Shown here piece after piece: positions 10,698 through 25,455 of a DNA stretch of 64,000 nt. The position numbers were made by a program, and so were the translations under genes. Position 1 is the stretch's first letter. Each line of letters opens with the position of its first letter. A model generated the notes under the pieces. The model was not told where the DNA came from. It did no database searches and saw nothing but the letters and a program-made list of their open reading frames with translations. Origin of the DNA: Bradysia coprophila (lineage: Eukaryota > Arthropoda > Insecta > Diptera > Sciaridae); contig NW_023503293.1 in the NCBI RefSeq assembly GCF_014529535.1, forward strand, positions 2,450,507 to 2,514,506. Reading direction: 5' to 3'.

Positions 10698-12337
10698 AGT
10701 TCTTTCACGGTATCAACACGTTCAACAAGTATCAATAACAACTACGGAAAATCAAAATAATTTAATCAAATTGTCTTGTTATTGTTATTGCAGCAATGTA
10801 CCTTGAAGTTCACGGTGAAAATTTTGACAGGTTTGTCCATATGTTGAACTTAGCAAATATAATTTGCCAGTATCATAGCACTGCTTCTAGCACGAACATT
10901 CATTCATTTTTGGAACTTCAAAAAGCCTCCAAATTTTCAAATATGTATGCGTGTACGATTGCATGTATTGTGTGTTTTTATTCACACCAAGAAATCATGA
11001 CTCCTATCTTTACGAGAAAATGCAAGGCCTATTTTGATTGCATTAGCCTCCGAATATTTCTTATGTTCATGCTAGTAGCAGAGCTGTGCCGGTATACATC
11101 AGTAACACGGCAGAGTAGTAGTATATTTCTTTCCGAGGTTTCAAGTTGTTCCCCTTCGGGTCGGGCTGTAACACCCCACTTATCAAATAACAACTTGGAA
11201 CCTCGTAAGTACAATGCTTTACGTGATTAGGCAATGTAAATGAAAATGAAACATGCCGTAACACGTAAATTACTTTACTCTGCAGTGATCAGTAATAATT
11301 ATTCGTTCACATTCACTGGTGAGATTTTGACAGTTTTAAGAGGCATCGATGCTTAGCTAAAATTGTAAGGTGTTGAGGAAAATGTGTCGTGTGTCAAGCA
11401 GCCGAGTGGTCATGTGGGGTTATATACACAGACCAAACGAAACAGAAGTTAAAAAATGGAATGTACCGCAACTCTGCTTTGTGTGAATATCATAAAACAG
11501 TGTGCTCATTCCTTTCGCAACTTAAATCACTCAGAGTACATTACGTACCTGCTACTAAATGTTGTGTTTTGACTCGTGGAAGGATTGCACGACGAGCCAA
11601 AGGCGACTTGAGCAAGATGCATCACTAAAAGTTGAAACTTCGTAGGCCTATCCACCACCCATGGCCGACCATCAGTCAAAGTGTGGTCAACTTTCAAATA
11701 GAGCTGTACCTCTGCAACATTATTGTTTTGATGGACCGACCATTAATAATGGTAGCTGACCTCAGCCGCCATTACATACAAAAATATTTCCTCAGAACTT
11801 TTATGTTTACGGAATTGCGGACCACTTGAAAAAAAGTTGACCTTTTCCGCTGGAATATAAGAGTAAATTGTGACCAAATTCTATTTTAAAATTGTTCTTT
11901 TTTACATTATGTCACCGTAAAGTGTCTGAAGGGTATTTCTAGTCCATAACCGACCAGTGCAGATCCAACCAATCGGATCGGATGGACACTTTAAAAAATT
12001 CGATTTTCTCGAATTCAACAAAAGTATTTTGACCACCCCTTGACATCATAGTATGTTACGTCACTGTTTGTAAATATTTGTTTCGGCAAGAGTGAGGTTT
12101 GATGAACGAGCCGAAGGCGAGTGGAGTAATCACACGTGCCTAAACAAGCATTTACAAGCTGTGACGTAACACATTTTACATGTTTGTGGACGGTAAGTGC
12201 ATTTTCCCTGTCACAAGCAGTGATGTAAAGTGCACTTTACCGTGCATAAGCATGTAAAATGACATTACACCCAAAGCTATCGTACGAGCTATAACTTTTT
12301 TTTATGTTTTTTTTTAACTAGATAGCTGAAAATGTTG

Positions 12338-12451
12338 ATCAAGATACGGAAGACCATAGCCGAAAATCTTGATATATCAAGATATGGAAGACCATAGCCG
12401 AAAATCTTGATATATCAAGATACGGAGGATCATAGCCGAAAATCTTGATAT
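12338..12451. repeat. Three tandem copies of a 38-bp unit
   Basis: The unit begins ATCAAGATACGGAAGACCAT and ends AAAATCTTGATAT; three copies differ at a few positions. Each junction makes the palindrome TCTTGATATATCAAGA. Confidence 0.85.
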
Positions 12452-12487
12452 ATCTTGTGAACAAGTTGATGAAAAAGTGAACCGAAA

Positions 12488-12612
12488 TAGTACATTTCGT
12501 ACCTAGGACTAAAGGTCTTTTTTAGCGTGTGAGAGGTTTCCAGACAGAGCCGAAGGCGGGGTCTGGAAACGAATACGCTAAAAAAGACTTTTACTCCGTG
12601 GTACGAATAGTA
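12488..12612. repeat. Palindromic element with AGCCGAAGGCG centre
   Basis: Left arm TTTCGTACCTAGGACTAAA with GTCTTTTTTAGCG; right arm CGCTAAAAAAGACTTTTA with GGTACGAA. The inner stem is GTTTCCAGAC / GTCTGGAAAC around AGAGCCGAAGGCGGG. Confidence 0.65.
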
Positions 12613-13099
12613 TTTTTCATATTGGACGGAGATACTATAAAAATATGAAAAGTATAGTTTTCGTGTAAATTTTGTCGATCCGATGCGTAGCCGGGATCAA
12701 TAATCACACGAAAACGAGACATTTATTTTTATGCCTAGTTACGTAATGGATTTTTTTTTTACTCAAGTGAGGATGTCAATCGATAAAACTCATCAACAGA
12801 TGCATTCCTAGCAAAATCTGTCTCTTATTCTTTGGAGATATCAACGTTGAATGTCAATTCCCATACAAAAATTCAAAATATCGGATTCTACCGCTCTTTT
12901 ATGCAGCGCTATGTACCATACCACTATAAACGCGTGGATGACAGCTATACGATGTGTTCACGTTCTTCGGGAGGGAATGTAGCGCAAATGAATATTGTAC
13001 GTTCATGAGTTGTCAAATTTTTCAGTGCGTTAGACTGATGACAATTTTTAATTGATTTTAATTTATTTAATAATTGATGAAAAATTCAACAACAGACAA

Positions 13100-14837
13100 A
13101 TGGCCTATAATTATGAACAGATGAGTTGGTCAGGTGAGTGACGACAAATTCATTTAAACGTTCTAATCCGCATCGAATCCTTCTCATTCATACCTCGCAT
13201 GAATATTTTGTTTTGATACACGGCATAATTAAAAGAAAACATGGTTTTCACATCACGTACTTTAATTTGATTGCAACACACACATGTCGTGTCGGTGCCT
13301 GTCTCTGGGCATCCAATTGACGTGGAGATTTACTGAATTGAGAATTTTCTGTTCCAGAGGTCAGAGACCTGTTTCGAAAATGGCGTGAGGATAACGAAAG
13401 GAAAAGTGACGATATTGTTCTGCTGTGGAAGACGGTGTTGGAGGAAAAGGCGAGTAAGCTGGGCAATGAGAGGCATTTGGTGTTGGAACAAGTTATCATT
13501 GCCGCATTCGACTGTGCCCGCTTGGATATTTCCGAAAAATGTATCCGAGAATTGTCACAAGAATTTCCCGGCAGTTTAAGGGTTCAGAAATACAAGGCCA
13601 TGAGATTGGAAGCATTGGGACGTTATGACGAGGCAAATGATGTTTTGGATGATATAATCAGCAAAGACGAAACGAATGCGGCTCCACGTAAACGGAAGAT
13701 TGCTATTCTAAAGGCCAGAGGAAAGACAGGCGAAGCAATTAAGGAGTTGTGTGAATATCTCAAAAAGTAAGGGACAATCCATTATGACCATGATCACGTT
13801 ACTGTTCGTTAGACGACATACTAACAGCAATTCTTACCGCTTTGCAGATTTATGTCAGACCAGGAAGCTTGGCACGAGCTGTGTAGTTTGTATTTATCAG
13901 AAAATGAATATTCTAAGGCTGCATTTTGTATGGAAGAAGTTTTGTTACATAATCCACATAGTCATTTAATTCATCAACGTTTAGCCGAGATTCGTTACAC
14001 TATGGTAAGTACTAGCTATGGTCGTAAGTAGAAAGCCCGAAAGTATTGGTAAGTTAGTTCTCCGACCCTGCCGGTTCGCGAGTTATTAAGGCAGTTGTGC
14101 ACTCGCGATTCCTCTAGATTCTTATTACCTAGCACACCACTCGTTGACTACACGGAGACAACTGTTGCCTCACAAAATATTTCACCGAAATTTCTGGAAA
14201 AAATCCTAATTTGTAACCAAAATTCGTATTTTACTTGAAATTTCATAGGAGGGGCGTCTGTGCATAATAGCGACTGACTTCCCCTAAGTTAAAAAAATTA
14301 TGTGCTGGGTATGTCTTGATAACCATACCCCACTGTGATAAACACAATGCACTATGTTAGGAGTAAAGTGAGCACCCTTTTAACTGAATTAGATTTATGG
14401 ATGCTTATCCTACATTTCCTCATGATAATTGTTAGCGAATTATAACCGAAATAAATTTTCTAACAATTCTCATCTATGTTACAGGGTGGCTTAGAAAATA
14501 TTGAAATAGCAAAGTCGTATTATTCCCAAGCATTGAAGCTGAATGCCCACAATCTGCGAGCACTGTATGGATTGTATTTGGTAAGTGAAGACGATTTACC
14601 GGTCGGTTTATGTGTTTCAGTGTGTTAATTTCATTCAAAATTGATTTGCAGTGCTGCAATCACATAATCAACTCGAAAGCATCGGTGAATAAGCGAAAAG
14701 ATGCCCAGAAATTGGCCAGTTATGCACTAGCTGAAATACAGGCAAAGTCAAGCGTTGGCGATAAAAAGACCCAAAACGATAAATATATCGGTGCCCTAGA
14801 AAATGCATTTGGAAATTTAGAGTTAAAATCAAATTGA
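13100..14837 (+). CDS. EMC2: ER membrane protein complex subunit 2 (TPR protein)
   Basis: Five exons, 13100-13133, 13358-13766, 13848-14004, 14485-14580 and 14652-14837, all with GT-AG introns and compatible phases, give 293 residues (the human protein is about the same length). EMC2 is the cytosolic TPR scaffold of the ER membrane complex, which inserts tail-anchored and multipass proteins. Matching landmarks: the N-terminal [11 protein letters not shown] helix, [91 protein letters not shown] and [10 protein letters not shown], arranged as successive TPR helices. The first exon codes only eleven residues. There is no targeting signal, as expected for a peripheral cytosolic subunit. The ORF appears intact, with no missing motif. 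Confidence 0.93.
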
Positions 14838-15670
14838 CCAAGTCAAAATTCGTGTTTTTTAGTTCAATACGAAAAATTTTGCAACTCAAATTGATTTTGT
14901 TATTTACGTATCTGGTTTGGACGGATGATTTAAGGTAAAATTTGCTTGTTTAGTGGAGAAAGAGATCCGTACGAAATTGCCTCAAATCAACCGTTCAAGA
15001 CAGATACGTATACACAGCTTTACATGCAAGGGAACTCTAAAGAATCTTTCATTTTTGTTCTTGTAGCATGTGGCGTTTCTTTTGTGCTTGACAGGATTTT
15101 TCATGCAAAAAATAAAAAAAGGAGAAAAGTCCTACTTAATAAAGGGTGTAAGGGTCGGTCTTTTGTTCCATGATTTTCATTTATATTGTTTAAGGTTTCT
15201 AATATTCCCAAAATTCAATTTTCCACTATCATAATCCAATGTTGGTGATCGATTTGATGATAAAAAAAACTGTTGCAAAATACATTTCATTTCGCCTCTG
15301 ATTTCAACCAATCGTCAATACAACAAAACGTTAACGTTTAATTTATTATATTACAAGAAATAAAGCAAAATATTTAATCAAAAATTATATGAAATCGATT
15401 TTCTTCAGCAAAATTTTGTTTCTTAAATTTTTAGTTGGAAAAAGAAATAAAATTTTTTGTGAATTTATTTACCGATCTTTGATATCATCCATTTTGGTGT
15501 ATTGTAACCTCGTGAATTTCTACTCCAGGTCTCGGGTAAGTGTCGACTTTGTGTGGACTGTCTGTCTCTGGGAAAATCCATGTAGAATTGGTGACGTATG
15601 AACGGTGATTTTCGAGAGTATTTCCGGTGGTCTACGGCTTTATCATCTTCGAAAATGTTTTCGGAGATCC

Positions 15671-15759
15671 TCGATTCATAAACAAAAGCTTTTGGTCTTA
15701 TTTTTCTAGCTGCTGTACTTCCTAGACAACTAACCGTTCCCACATCACAATACCTTGGG
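15671..15759. repeat. Dispersed repeat, copy 1
   Basis: TCGATTCATAAACAAAAGCT and the following 65 bases match 38981-39068 with scattered changes; both run through CTTTTGGTC, TAGACAACTA/AGATAACTA and CCACATCACA. Ends not defined. Confidence 0.6.
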
Positions 15760-16143
15760 ATTTAACCTCTATATTCATTGAAAATATATTCGCAGCAACT
15801 GTTTAGATGGGAGTTCTAACGATGTTAATGAATATAAAATAGTGATTTCCCATTCCAATATGGTCAGCCAGCAGCAATTTCTGAAAGTCGATGTAGGGTA
15901 TGATTTTCGTTTCTTGGGATTTTACCGTAAAAATGCAGCTACAACTTTAGTCAAATTCATACTGACATGTTGGGAAGGGATCAACTGATGATAGATAGAT
16001 CACGCTAGCCACGGACTGCCACTGAATCCCAAGGTCGAAACAGCTTCTTTGCTTCATTTTGTTCACTTTACGTGATCTGCTGGGTAAGGAAAGAGCTTTA
16101 TTGCTCTGTTAGTGCGTCAAAATTTCTTTTTACGTCTGTAGTT

Positions 16144-16224
16144 TTGTAGGAATTTCAGCTGTTACCTTTTTCTTCTTGTAGGAATTTCAGCTGTTAGATC
16201 TTTTTTGTAGGCATTTCAGCTTTG
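16144..16224. repeat. Imperfect three-copy tandem of TTGTAGGAATTTCAGCTGTT
   Basis: The 20-base core recurs at about 33-36 base spacing, separated by T-rich linkers. The third copy has GCATTT in place of GAATTT. Confidence 0.7.
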
Positions 16225-17693
16225 TTAATTTTGTTGTTTACAGAGTTTGTTGTTCTAATAGCCTTGCGCTGTGGGTGAGTTCTAGTGGTGCATTTAGTCC
16301 GTTGACAAATCACAACGTTAAAAAACTCGTTACACTCAACTCAAAAATCCGCAGTGCCTATTTAAATTACTTAATCGATTTTAGTCTACCTGAACGAAAC
16401 TCTGGAAAATTGCAAATTCTGAGTTAGTCCGCGCCAAAAAAAGATGGCCTGAACATCCTGAACAGCTCATGGAATTGAAAGAACGAAAGTTGCTATAATC
16501 TTCTGCGGATAAGTTGAATTTTGTCGAGGTTCCGACATATATTCAGTAATGCTGGGCAAATCTTAGACTTTTCTCAAGCTCAATCGACCAGCCTGTCGGT
16601 CTGAAAACATTGTAAATTACAAGGACCATTTATCGAGGCTGATATCTGATGCTAACATATCGAGTTTGTACCAAGTTCACTTTGACAACGAATAGGCGAG
16701 TTTGTCAACTTACACACGCGTACACATAGCGATCCCATTCCACATTTTCACAATTTTCTGATACAGCTCCTTCACATTATTTCATTACGTTAACAAAACG
16801 CTACGTTTACTACCTGTAGGCCTTTCCAAGGCCGACGTTAGTACAACATTACAATAATTTAAAATAAATATTTCTTGAGTTATTGTTGAAAAACTGTTTT
16901 CGAGATCCCCTGAATGCTTACATTTTTGAACGCTTTCCACCAAAAATATAAAAATATTCGAAAAAATGAAAGTTCGCTAGAATTGAAAGACGAATCCAAC
17001 GAGCTATCACTCATTAAAATCGGATATCGCTTGTTCCCCCATCACCTGGAGTTTTCGTGATCGCGATATGACTCTTTAAGTTGTCGTAGACACTTTTTCG
17101 GTGGTGATTTGAAAATGGAAATTTTCATTAATTTGTTGATTCAGATTTAATGTATAAGAAAATGTCCGAATGAGTCATTCATCGACCAGAGAAATTTTGT
17201 TGACGTCAGTTGATAGTTGAAACTTGCTTAAAGGCACATAGTATATGTACGACGTGTGACCACCAAAGTGAGCTTTAGTAATCAGTTTAATATGTAGACT
17301 TAGAGTCCTTTTGTATGTGTGCTAGCAGGATATGCACAGGTGTCTTATGCCGTGTAGGTATTATTCGAACGCAACAACATGTGCAGAGTAAATTAATTTA
17401 ATTTTTTAAATTTAAATCTAAAAGTCATTTTTCGTATCAACAATAAACATTTTGGATCTTAAAACGAAGGACTTAATTCTATGCGTCAAAGGTAAAACAT
17501 AAAATTTAGAATGGTATACATCAAATTGTATATAACACCAATACATCAGCCTAATCCCAAACAATTCAACGAAATGCTACGAGTGCTCAGACATAGAAAA
17601 ATAAAATTAAATTAAAGTGTGGCTGTGAGATGAGACCTATTGTTAAATCATGTCGGGTTGTCGATCACCGCTACCGATCAAATACAAATAAAA

Positions 17694-19412
17694 TTAATTT
17701 GTCCGATCCCAACGCCAAACGGTACCGTCATCGCACACACAAATCAAAATATCTCCATCCCGTGAAAATGCTGTTTGTCGTATAGCTGTCGTGCATTTGA
17801 TGTGTTGTAACATGGAACATTTAGCGTTCGTGGGATCTGGCGTATTCAATTCCCACAAAAATGTTTTGCCATTTTGATTACCAATTGCCATGTATTTGTT
17901 ACCAATGTCCAACGCAAATCGGATGAACCAAATTTCGCACGCTTTGTATTCGAATCTATGAATGACTGATATGGACGAACTGTCGCTAACCGACGTATCA
18001 CCTAATCGTCCCGGTTTCCAACAAATGATCGTATTTTCACATGACTGGAAATAAGTAAATCAATTGAGTGACATGAATCGCAATACCATACCGGTTACCG
18101 TACCTTGGACAATACGAAATTTCCGAGCCACTTCACACAATCGACGTAATTGCGATGCACGTCCCTAGTGGAAAAGTCGGGAAAGTGTTCGAGAACAGTG
18201 CTAAACGGACGGACACTTTTGTTCGGATTGAATGTAAAGCTTGTCTTCATTGCTTCTTTGATCGGCGACTTATCCAGACGCCACAGCTTCAATGAATGAT
18301 CCATACCACACGACATAATGCGCGTTCCAGCGGCATCGAAATCAGCGCTGAGCACTTCATCCCGATGTCCTTCAACTCCTCCGAAAATTGCTATACAAAC
18401 ATCAGACTGAATGTTCCACAACCGGAGAGAATGGTCTTTACTGGCCGACAGCAATATGCTCGGATCTTTGGGATGGAATTTCAGTTCGTTTATGGCATGA
18501 CCATGGCCAATGTAATGCTTCGGGCAGGTCATACTCATTGGATTTATTATCCGAATGATTCCGTGGAGTCCACCGGCAGCGAGAATTGGTTGAGCCGTGT
18601 CTGGTTCGTAGGACCAGCTACATGTCTAAAAATCATTTCCATCAGATTATAAGTTTCTTCGCCTATGGATTCTCGATCGTCACCTGCGATACTCACATAA
18701 AATACTTCGTCAGTGTCTGGATCCGAATAGCATTGTAACAATTTGATCCCACCATTCTTCTGGCATTCATAGATTGTGACGCGATTGCTTCCGGCAGATG
18801 CAAATATAATTGGCTCACCAGGTTTCAGATGCTGACAAAATGCTGTACCGAATATAGGCTGATTGTGGTCTTCTTTGAAGTAAGTTCTGGAATTTCGGCA
18901 CAGATAAAAATCAAATTTTCTAATTGAACAACAAACTGTTTGCTCACACAAATTTGAATGGAGGCCTAGGCACTTTTGGTAATTTTGACTTTCTCCTTTT
19001 CGGTCCGCGTTTCTTGATTGTTCCACTAGGTGTAGCACTTCTAGAGGTAGTATCACTAGTACTTGTAACACTCAGCCCATCATCCTGAAAAGTCATAAAT
19101 CGTTTTGTCAACAAAAAACCGTCAATCCAGGTTTAACCAACAGACTATCACATCAACGCGACCTAATTAATAATATGATCCGAGATATTCGTGACTTGTA
19201 CTTTGATGTCTACATTCAAGTCACATTTACAGTTTGTTTGCAAATAATATTAGTACGGTAATGGCCAACCCTATCTCATTCATTGTTTAAAATGTTAACT
19301 CAAAGACAAAGACACTTAACCTCAACCAAGAAAAATGGTTTACCTCTTCTCCAGATTCCTCTGATGCGTTCACAGTTTCTGTACTTTCCGTTTTCTCTAG
19401 CTTTGGTTGCAT
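17694..19412 (-). CDS. esc: Extra sex combs / EED, WD40 subunit of Polycomb repressive complex 2
   Basis: Five exons on the minus strand: 19412-19344, 19084-18948, 18886-18697, 18625-18104 and 18044-17694. They join in one frame of 422 residues, the usual ESC length. ESC/EED binds trimethylated H3K27 and stimulates the E(z) methyltransferase. Residues 1-55 are acidic then basic ([11 protein letters not shown]), as in other ESC N-termini. The WD40 propeller follows: [120 protein letters not shown] and, last, [13 protein letters not shown]. The join of exons 3 and 4 (GTGAGT..TTTTTAG) restores [11 protein letters not shown]-type sequence that an unspliced reading would scramble. All motifs appear intact. 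Confidence 0.93.
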
Positions 19413-19695
19413 TTTATATCTTAAAAATATAATTCAGTCAAGATAAACAAAAAAATAAATTTACAATTTAGCTAAGAACGCTGAAACTGTTCAACTGCCG
19501 GCAAAAAATTTACAATCAAAATAAAGACTACATTTAAACATGGATGTTGACATATCGACATTTTTTTCGTGACGTTTTGTAAATCGATTTTGTGACTAGT
19601 ACTCCAACACATTTTTGCGCAAGGGTTTAATCGGTTTAATCCAAGGCTGTATACATACTTGAAGAGGTCAAATTTAACAATGAACGTCAACACAA

Positions 19696-19828
19696 GGTAT
19701 GGTCGAATGTCAAACTTTGTATGTAGCGGAGGACACAGCGATTTCATATAAACAAACTCACCTCTCATGAGAGGTCATGCGTTTGTTGAAATCGCTATGT
19801 CCTCCGGTTTGTATGAACAGACCATACC
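19696..19828. repeat. 133-bp hairpin
   Basis: The arms start GGTATGGTC and end GACCATACC, and share GGAGGACA/TGTCCTCC and CGATTTCA/TGAAATCG. The loop centre is ACCTCTCATGAGAGGT. Function unknown; MITE-like. Confidence 0.65.
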
Positions 19829-19955
19829 TGGCTTATACTTTCACCTACTAACGACAAGGTATGAAACTGTCAAATTTTTTGTGTGTCACCTGCGTATCTG
19901 CATCTGCATGTCCCTTCCAAGTATAGAGTCTAAAAAATAAACCCTTGGGTTTAAT

Positions 19956-20177
19956 CAATGTTATGAATGAATAGGTTAAGCCACTTTTGAGTTGATTACG
20001 AAGGCGGTGTGATCAAAATTTTCCTGTAGCGCCAACTAGGTTTGGAAAATTTTATATGGCGATTTCAACTTAACAAAAAAAAATTGTTTTCAAGTTGACT
20101 TTTCAAACAATATACATGTCAAGATTTGTGTTTCACCCGCCTTCGTAAGTGTCTTAACTTGTTCTTTCAGAATCTTG
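19956..20177. mobile_element. hAT-like MITE, family A copy 1
   Basis: Flanked by an exact 8-bp duplication GGTTTAAT (19948-19955 and 20178-20185). The terminus is CAATGTTATGAATGAATAGG, a diverged form of the copy 2 end. The body shares CGAAGGCGGTGTGATCAAAA and ATTTGTGTTTCACCCGCC with copies 2 and 3. Confidence 0.8.
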
Positions 20178-20284
20178 GGTTTAATCACCTTGAAAGTATT
20201 TTTGGTGGAAAGATACAACGCGGAGTTGATTTTTAATGTTAAATTTAAAAGACACCCTAAAAATGATCGATACGCAATTTAAAC

Positions 20285-20516
20285 CAAGGTTCTGAAAGAA
20301 CATGTTAAGACACTTTGGAGTTGATCACGAAGGCGGTGTGATCAAAATTTTCCTGTAGCGCCAACTAGGTTTGGAAAATTTTATATGACGATTTCAACTT
20401 AACAAAAAAAAAATTGTTTTCAAGTTGACTTTTCAAACAATATACATGTCATAATTGTCAAGATTTGTGTTTCACCCGCCTTCGTAAGTGTCTTAACCTG
20501 TTCTTTCAGAACCTTG
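20285..20516. mobile_element. hAT-like MITE, family A copy 2
   Basis: Terminal repeats CAAGGTTCTGAAAGAACATG and the complementary right end (..TTCTTTCAGAACCTTG) are flanked by an exact 8-bp duplication ATTTAAAC (20277-20284, 20517-20524). No coding frame. This copy best defines the family ends. Confidence 0.85.
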
Positions 20517-20814
20517 ATTTAAACAAGTTAAAAATGACAAACACCTGGTGTTTGAAAAGTAAAGTCGGGCGGAATCGCTTTTTCAATGGGATGTAGTGCT
20601 CGGTCAATACTTCCCAAAATTGATGTCATTCGATCGGCATTGATAAGTAGGAAATTTTGTTTAATTTGAAACCCACCCCCATTCCTATAGGCAAAAATAT
20701 TCCTCATCACATTTCGTCACATTCTCCTTTTTTTTAGCAATATTTCAGGATGGAGAAGTTAAACATAATAGACCCCATACGATTACTCAGGTATCGTGCT
20801 CTTCTTATTACTAG

Positions 20815-21991
20815 AACCTTAGCAGAACAGGTTAAGACTCTTACAAAGGCGGGTGAAACACAAATTTTGACATTTTTGTTTATGTTTATGTTTATTTATT
20901 TAACGATCAGGAACGTACAGGCTATCGCCCAATTATACAATGATCGAGAGAGCATAATTAAAAAAAAATAAATTAACATCAGAAAAAAGTTCAAATAAAT
21001 ACAAAGAAAAAATTTCAAAAATACAGGATAAAAAATCCCATCACTAGAGGCATCAGTCACTCTCTAGAACTGATACGCACTCTTTACAGCCGCCTTGAAT
21101 TGATTAAACGGCAAATTGAAAATATCCAGACTCTTGAAATAGACATTGTGATGGTTCTGCATACGGTGGAGTGGAGAGTTAAGTTGAATATTCGACGCGG
21201 GTGTTGGTAGGTAGAATAGGTAATGAGCATTCTGACGGGTGAATCGTTGCGGTTGAGATACACACAGCCGTGACGATAGATTAGTTTCGATTTTACCATG
21301 AACGATCTTATACAAAACCATTTCATCCAACTCCAGTCTCCGAGTTTCAAGTGATTTCATTTTTAACCGTTTGAGTCTTGTCGGATAGTCTTGTTTAGGC
21401 CAGTTGAACTTATAATATAGCATTCGTGTAAATTTCCGTTGGACTCTTTCTATTTGCTCACAGTATTTATGATAATATGGATTCCAGACAGTGCTGCAGT
21501 ACTCCAGCCTACTGCGTACATAAGCATAGTAGAGCTTGATGAGACTCTCTGGTCGCTTAAATTGCTGCGTAGACCGGAACAAAAACCCAGTTAGTTGATA
21601 GCATTTCTTTGTGGTCTCATATATATGATCGTTGAAACTGTGCTTGCTGTTGAGTCTGACACCCAGATCCATTTTGGATGATTTCTTTTCAATCTTGTTG
21701 TCATCGACGTAGTAGTGATAATCAATTGGTTGAGGTTTGCAGGTTACCGACAGCACGGAACATTTTTTCGGATTAAGGCTCAATTCATTTTCGACACACC
21801 ACAATGAGAAGGACGATATGTCATGTCATGTCATGTCATGTACATTTTAGACATGTTTTGTTAAATACACTCACTAGAAATTGTTTGAAAAGATAATTTG
21901 AAGAAAAATAATTGTTTTTATCAAGTTGACATTTCACAGAACCTGTAATGATCAAATCAGAAGTGTCTTAACCTGCTCTTTCAGAACCTTG
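20815..21991. mobile_element. hAT-like MITE, family A copy 3, split by a retrotransposon
   Basis: The left part (GAACAGGTTAAGACTC, GGCGGGTGAAACACAAAT) and the right part (AAGTGTCTTAACC..TTTCAGAACCTTG, ending 21991) are MITE family A sequence separated by about 970 bases of non-LTR DNA. The left terminus is degraded and no duplication is visible. Confidence 0.7.
20872..21840 (-). mobile_element. 5'-truncated non-LTR retrotransposon (3' end of RT ORF)
   Basis: The minus-strand frame 21804-21064 (246 residues) reads as the region after the RT core in Jockey/CR1-type elements: SLNPKKCSVL, MDLGVRL with DHIYET, YYAYVRSRLEYCSTVWNPY, IERVQRKFTRML and LKMKSLETRR, with no endonuclease and no catalytic YADD box. 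The copy ends in a short 3' untranslated stretch and an AAACAT-type repeat tail near 20872-20905 (plus-strand GTTTATGTTTATG). The upstream side abuts a CATGT microsatellite (about 21816-21841). It is therefore a dead-on-arrival copy that landed inside MITE copy 3. The clade (Jockey versus CR1) is not settled. Confidence 0.8.
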
Positions 21992-22652
21992 AGCACTTTA
22001 CTTTAATGTAATTTTTTGGCCTATGATGGCACATTTTTGGCCAAATGGATAAAAATGTAGAAGATATCCATTTTGCTCCATTTGGCCAAAAAAATTCCAT
22101 CGTGGCTTCACGGTTAAAAATCGATATAAGGACATGCAGTCAAAAAATTGACATCTTTCACATCTTAAGTAGGGCCTATGTTATAGAATTTTAGAAATTT
22201 TTAGAAATACCTTAAAACTCACTGACATATTTTCAATTTTTTTTTGTGTAAATGTGCTCTTCATATTTGTACATTTGTTCAAGCATTAGCCATTTTCCTA
22301 TAAAATAGGCTCTAATCTTAAGTCAGATCAATATGTGCTGGAACATTGTCCGTAAATGAAATGACAAAAAATTAAACTTTAAAATGAAAGGCTCATAGAT
22401 CAAGTACGCTGATGTACTAAACACGTCAGTACATGCGATACATCGACTATTTTAATTGCATCCCCAAATCGTTTTTGAAATGTCAATTTTCCCGCAAAAT
22501 TTGTATTCTAACGTCAAATAAACGCGGCAATTTTTTTGTTGTTGTGAATCTAACAGCTTCATCTCTGGTGTGGTGTCTACCAGTTTAATAAATATTGTGC
22601 AAGATAAAATATTGTTATTGAACTAACAGTGCGTCTTGAATAAATAAATACA

Positions 22653-25356
<2,704 letters not shown>

Positions 25357-25449
25357 TTCTCTAGTAAGTTAAGTTATTCCAAACTGTTTAAGTTCAAGTT
25401 TCATTTTATCTCGATTTTACCGTACCAGTCTGTTATTTTGAGTGATTGT

Positions 25450-25455
25450 AATAAA
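25450..25455 (+). terminator. poly(A) signal of MCM3
   Basis: AATAAA about 95 bases after the MCM3 stop codon on the same strand. Confidence 0.7.

Larger units (their letters stand above)
10698..13099. other. Intergenic stretch with palindromes and a tandem repeat, no supported gene
   Basis: It contains several short palindromic units with GCCGAAGGC-like centres (about 12050-12180 and 12488-12612), a related one with a GATCCGATGCG centre (about 12630-12760) and a 38-bp tandem repeat. Open frames at 10796-11230 and 11389-11628 have no recognisable domain and no splice context, so I do not call them. Confidence 0.6.
14838..17693. other. Intergenic stretch between EMC2 and esc-like genes
   Basis: No supported gene. 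It contains a dispersed repeat shared with 38981-39068 (at 15671-15759) and a short imperfect tandem (16144-16224). Confidence 0.55.
19413..22652. other. Intergenic block of MITEs and a retrotransposon fragment
   Basis: Lies between the divergent esc-like and MCM3 starts. It contains the hairpin 19696-19828, three copies of one MITE family and a non-LTR fragment. The stretch 21992-22652 has a small palindrome near 22030-22100 (TTTGGCC arms) and otherwise nothing recognisable. Confidence 0.7.

Noticed and set aside
10796-11230. 144-codon open frame on the plus strand
   Set aside because: No domain similarity, overlaps palindromic repeat sequence with a CCCCTTCGGGT centre, and has no supporting splice or start context.
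12338-12451. CRISPR-like array
   Set aside because: Eukaryotic context, direct tandem units without distinct spacers.
21064-21804. Host gene encoding a reverse-transcriptase-like protein
   Set aside because: Truncated 3' end of a non-LTR element, with no catalytic box and inserted in a MITE.
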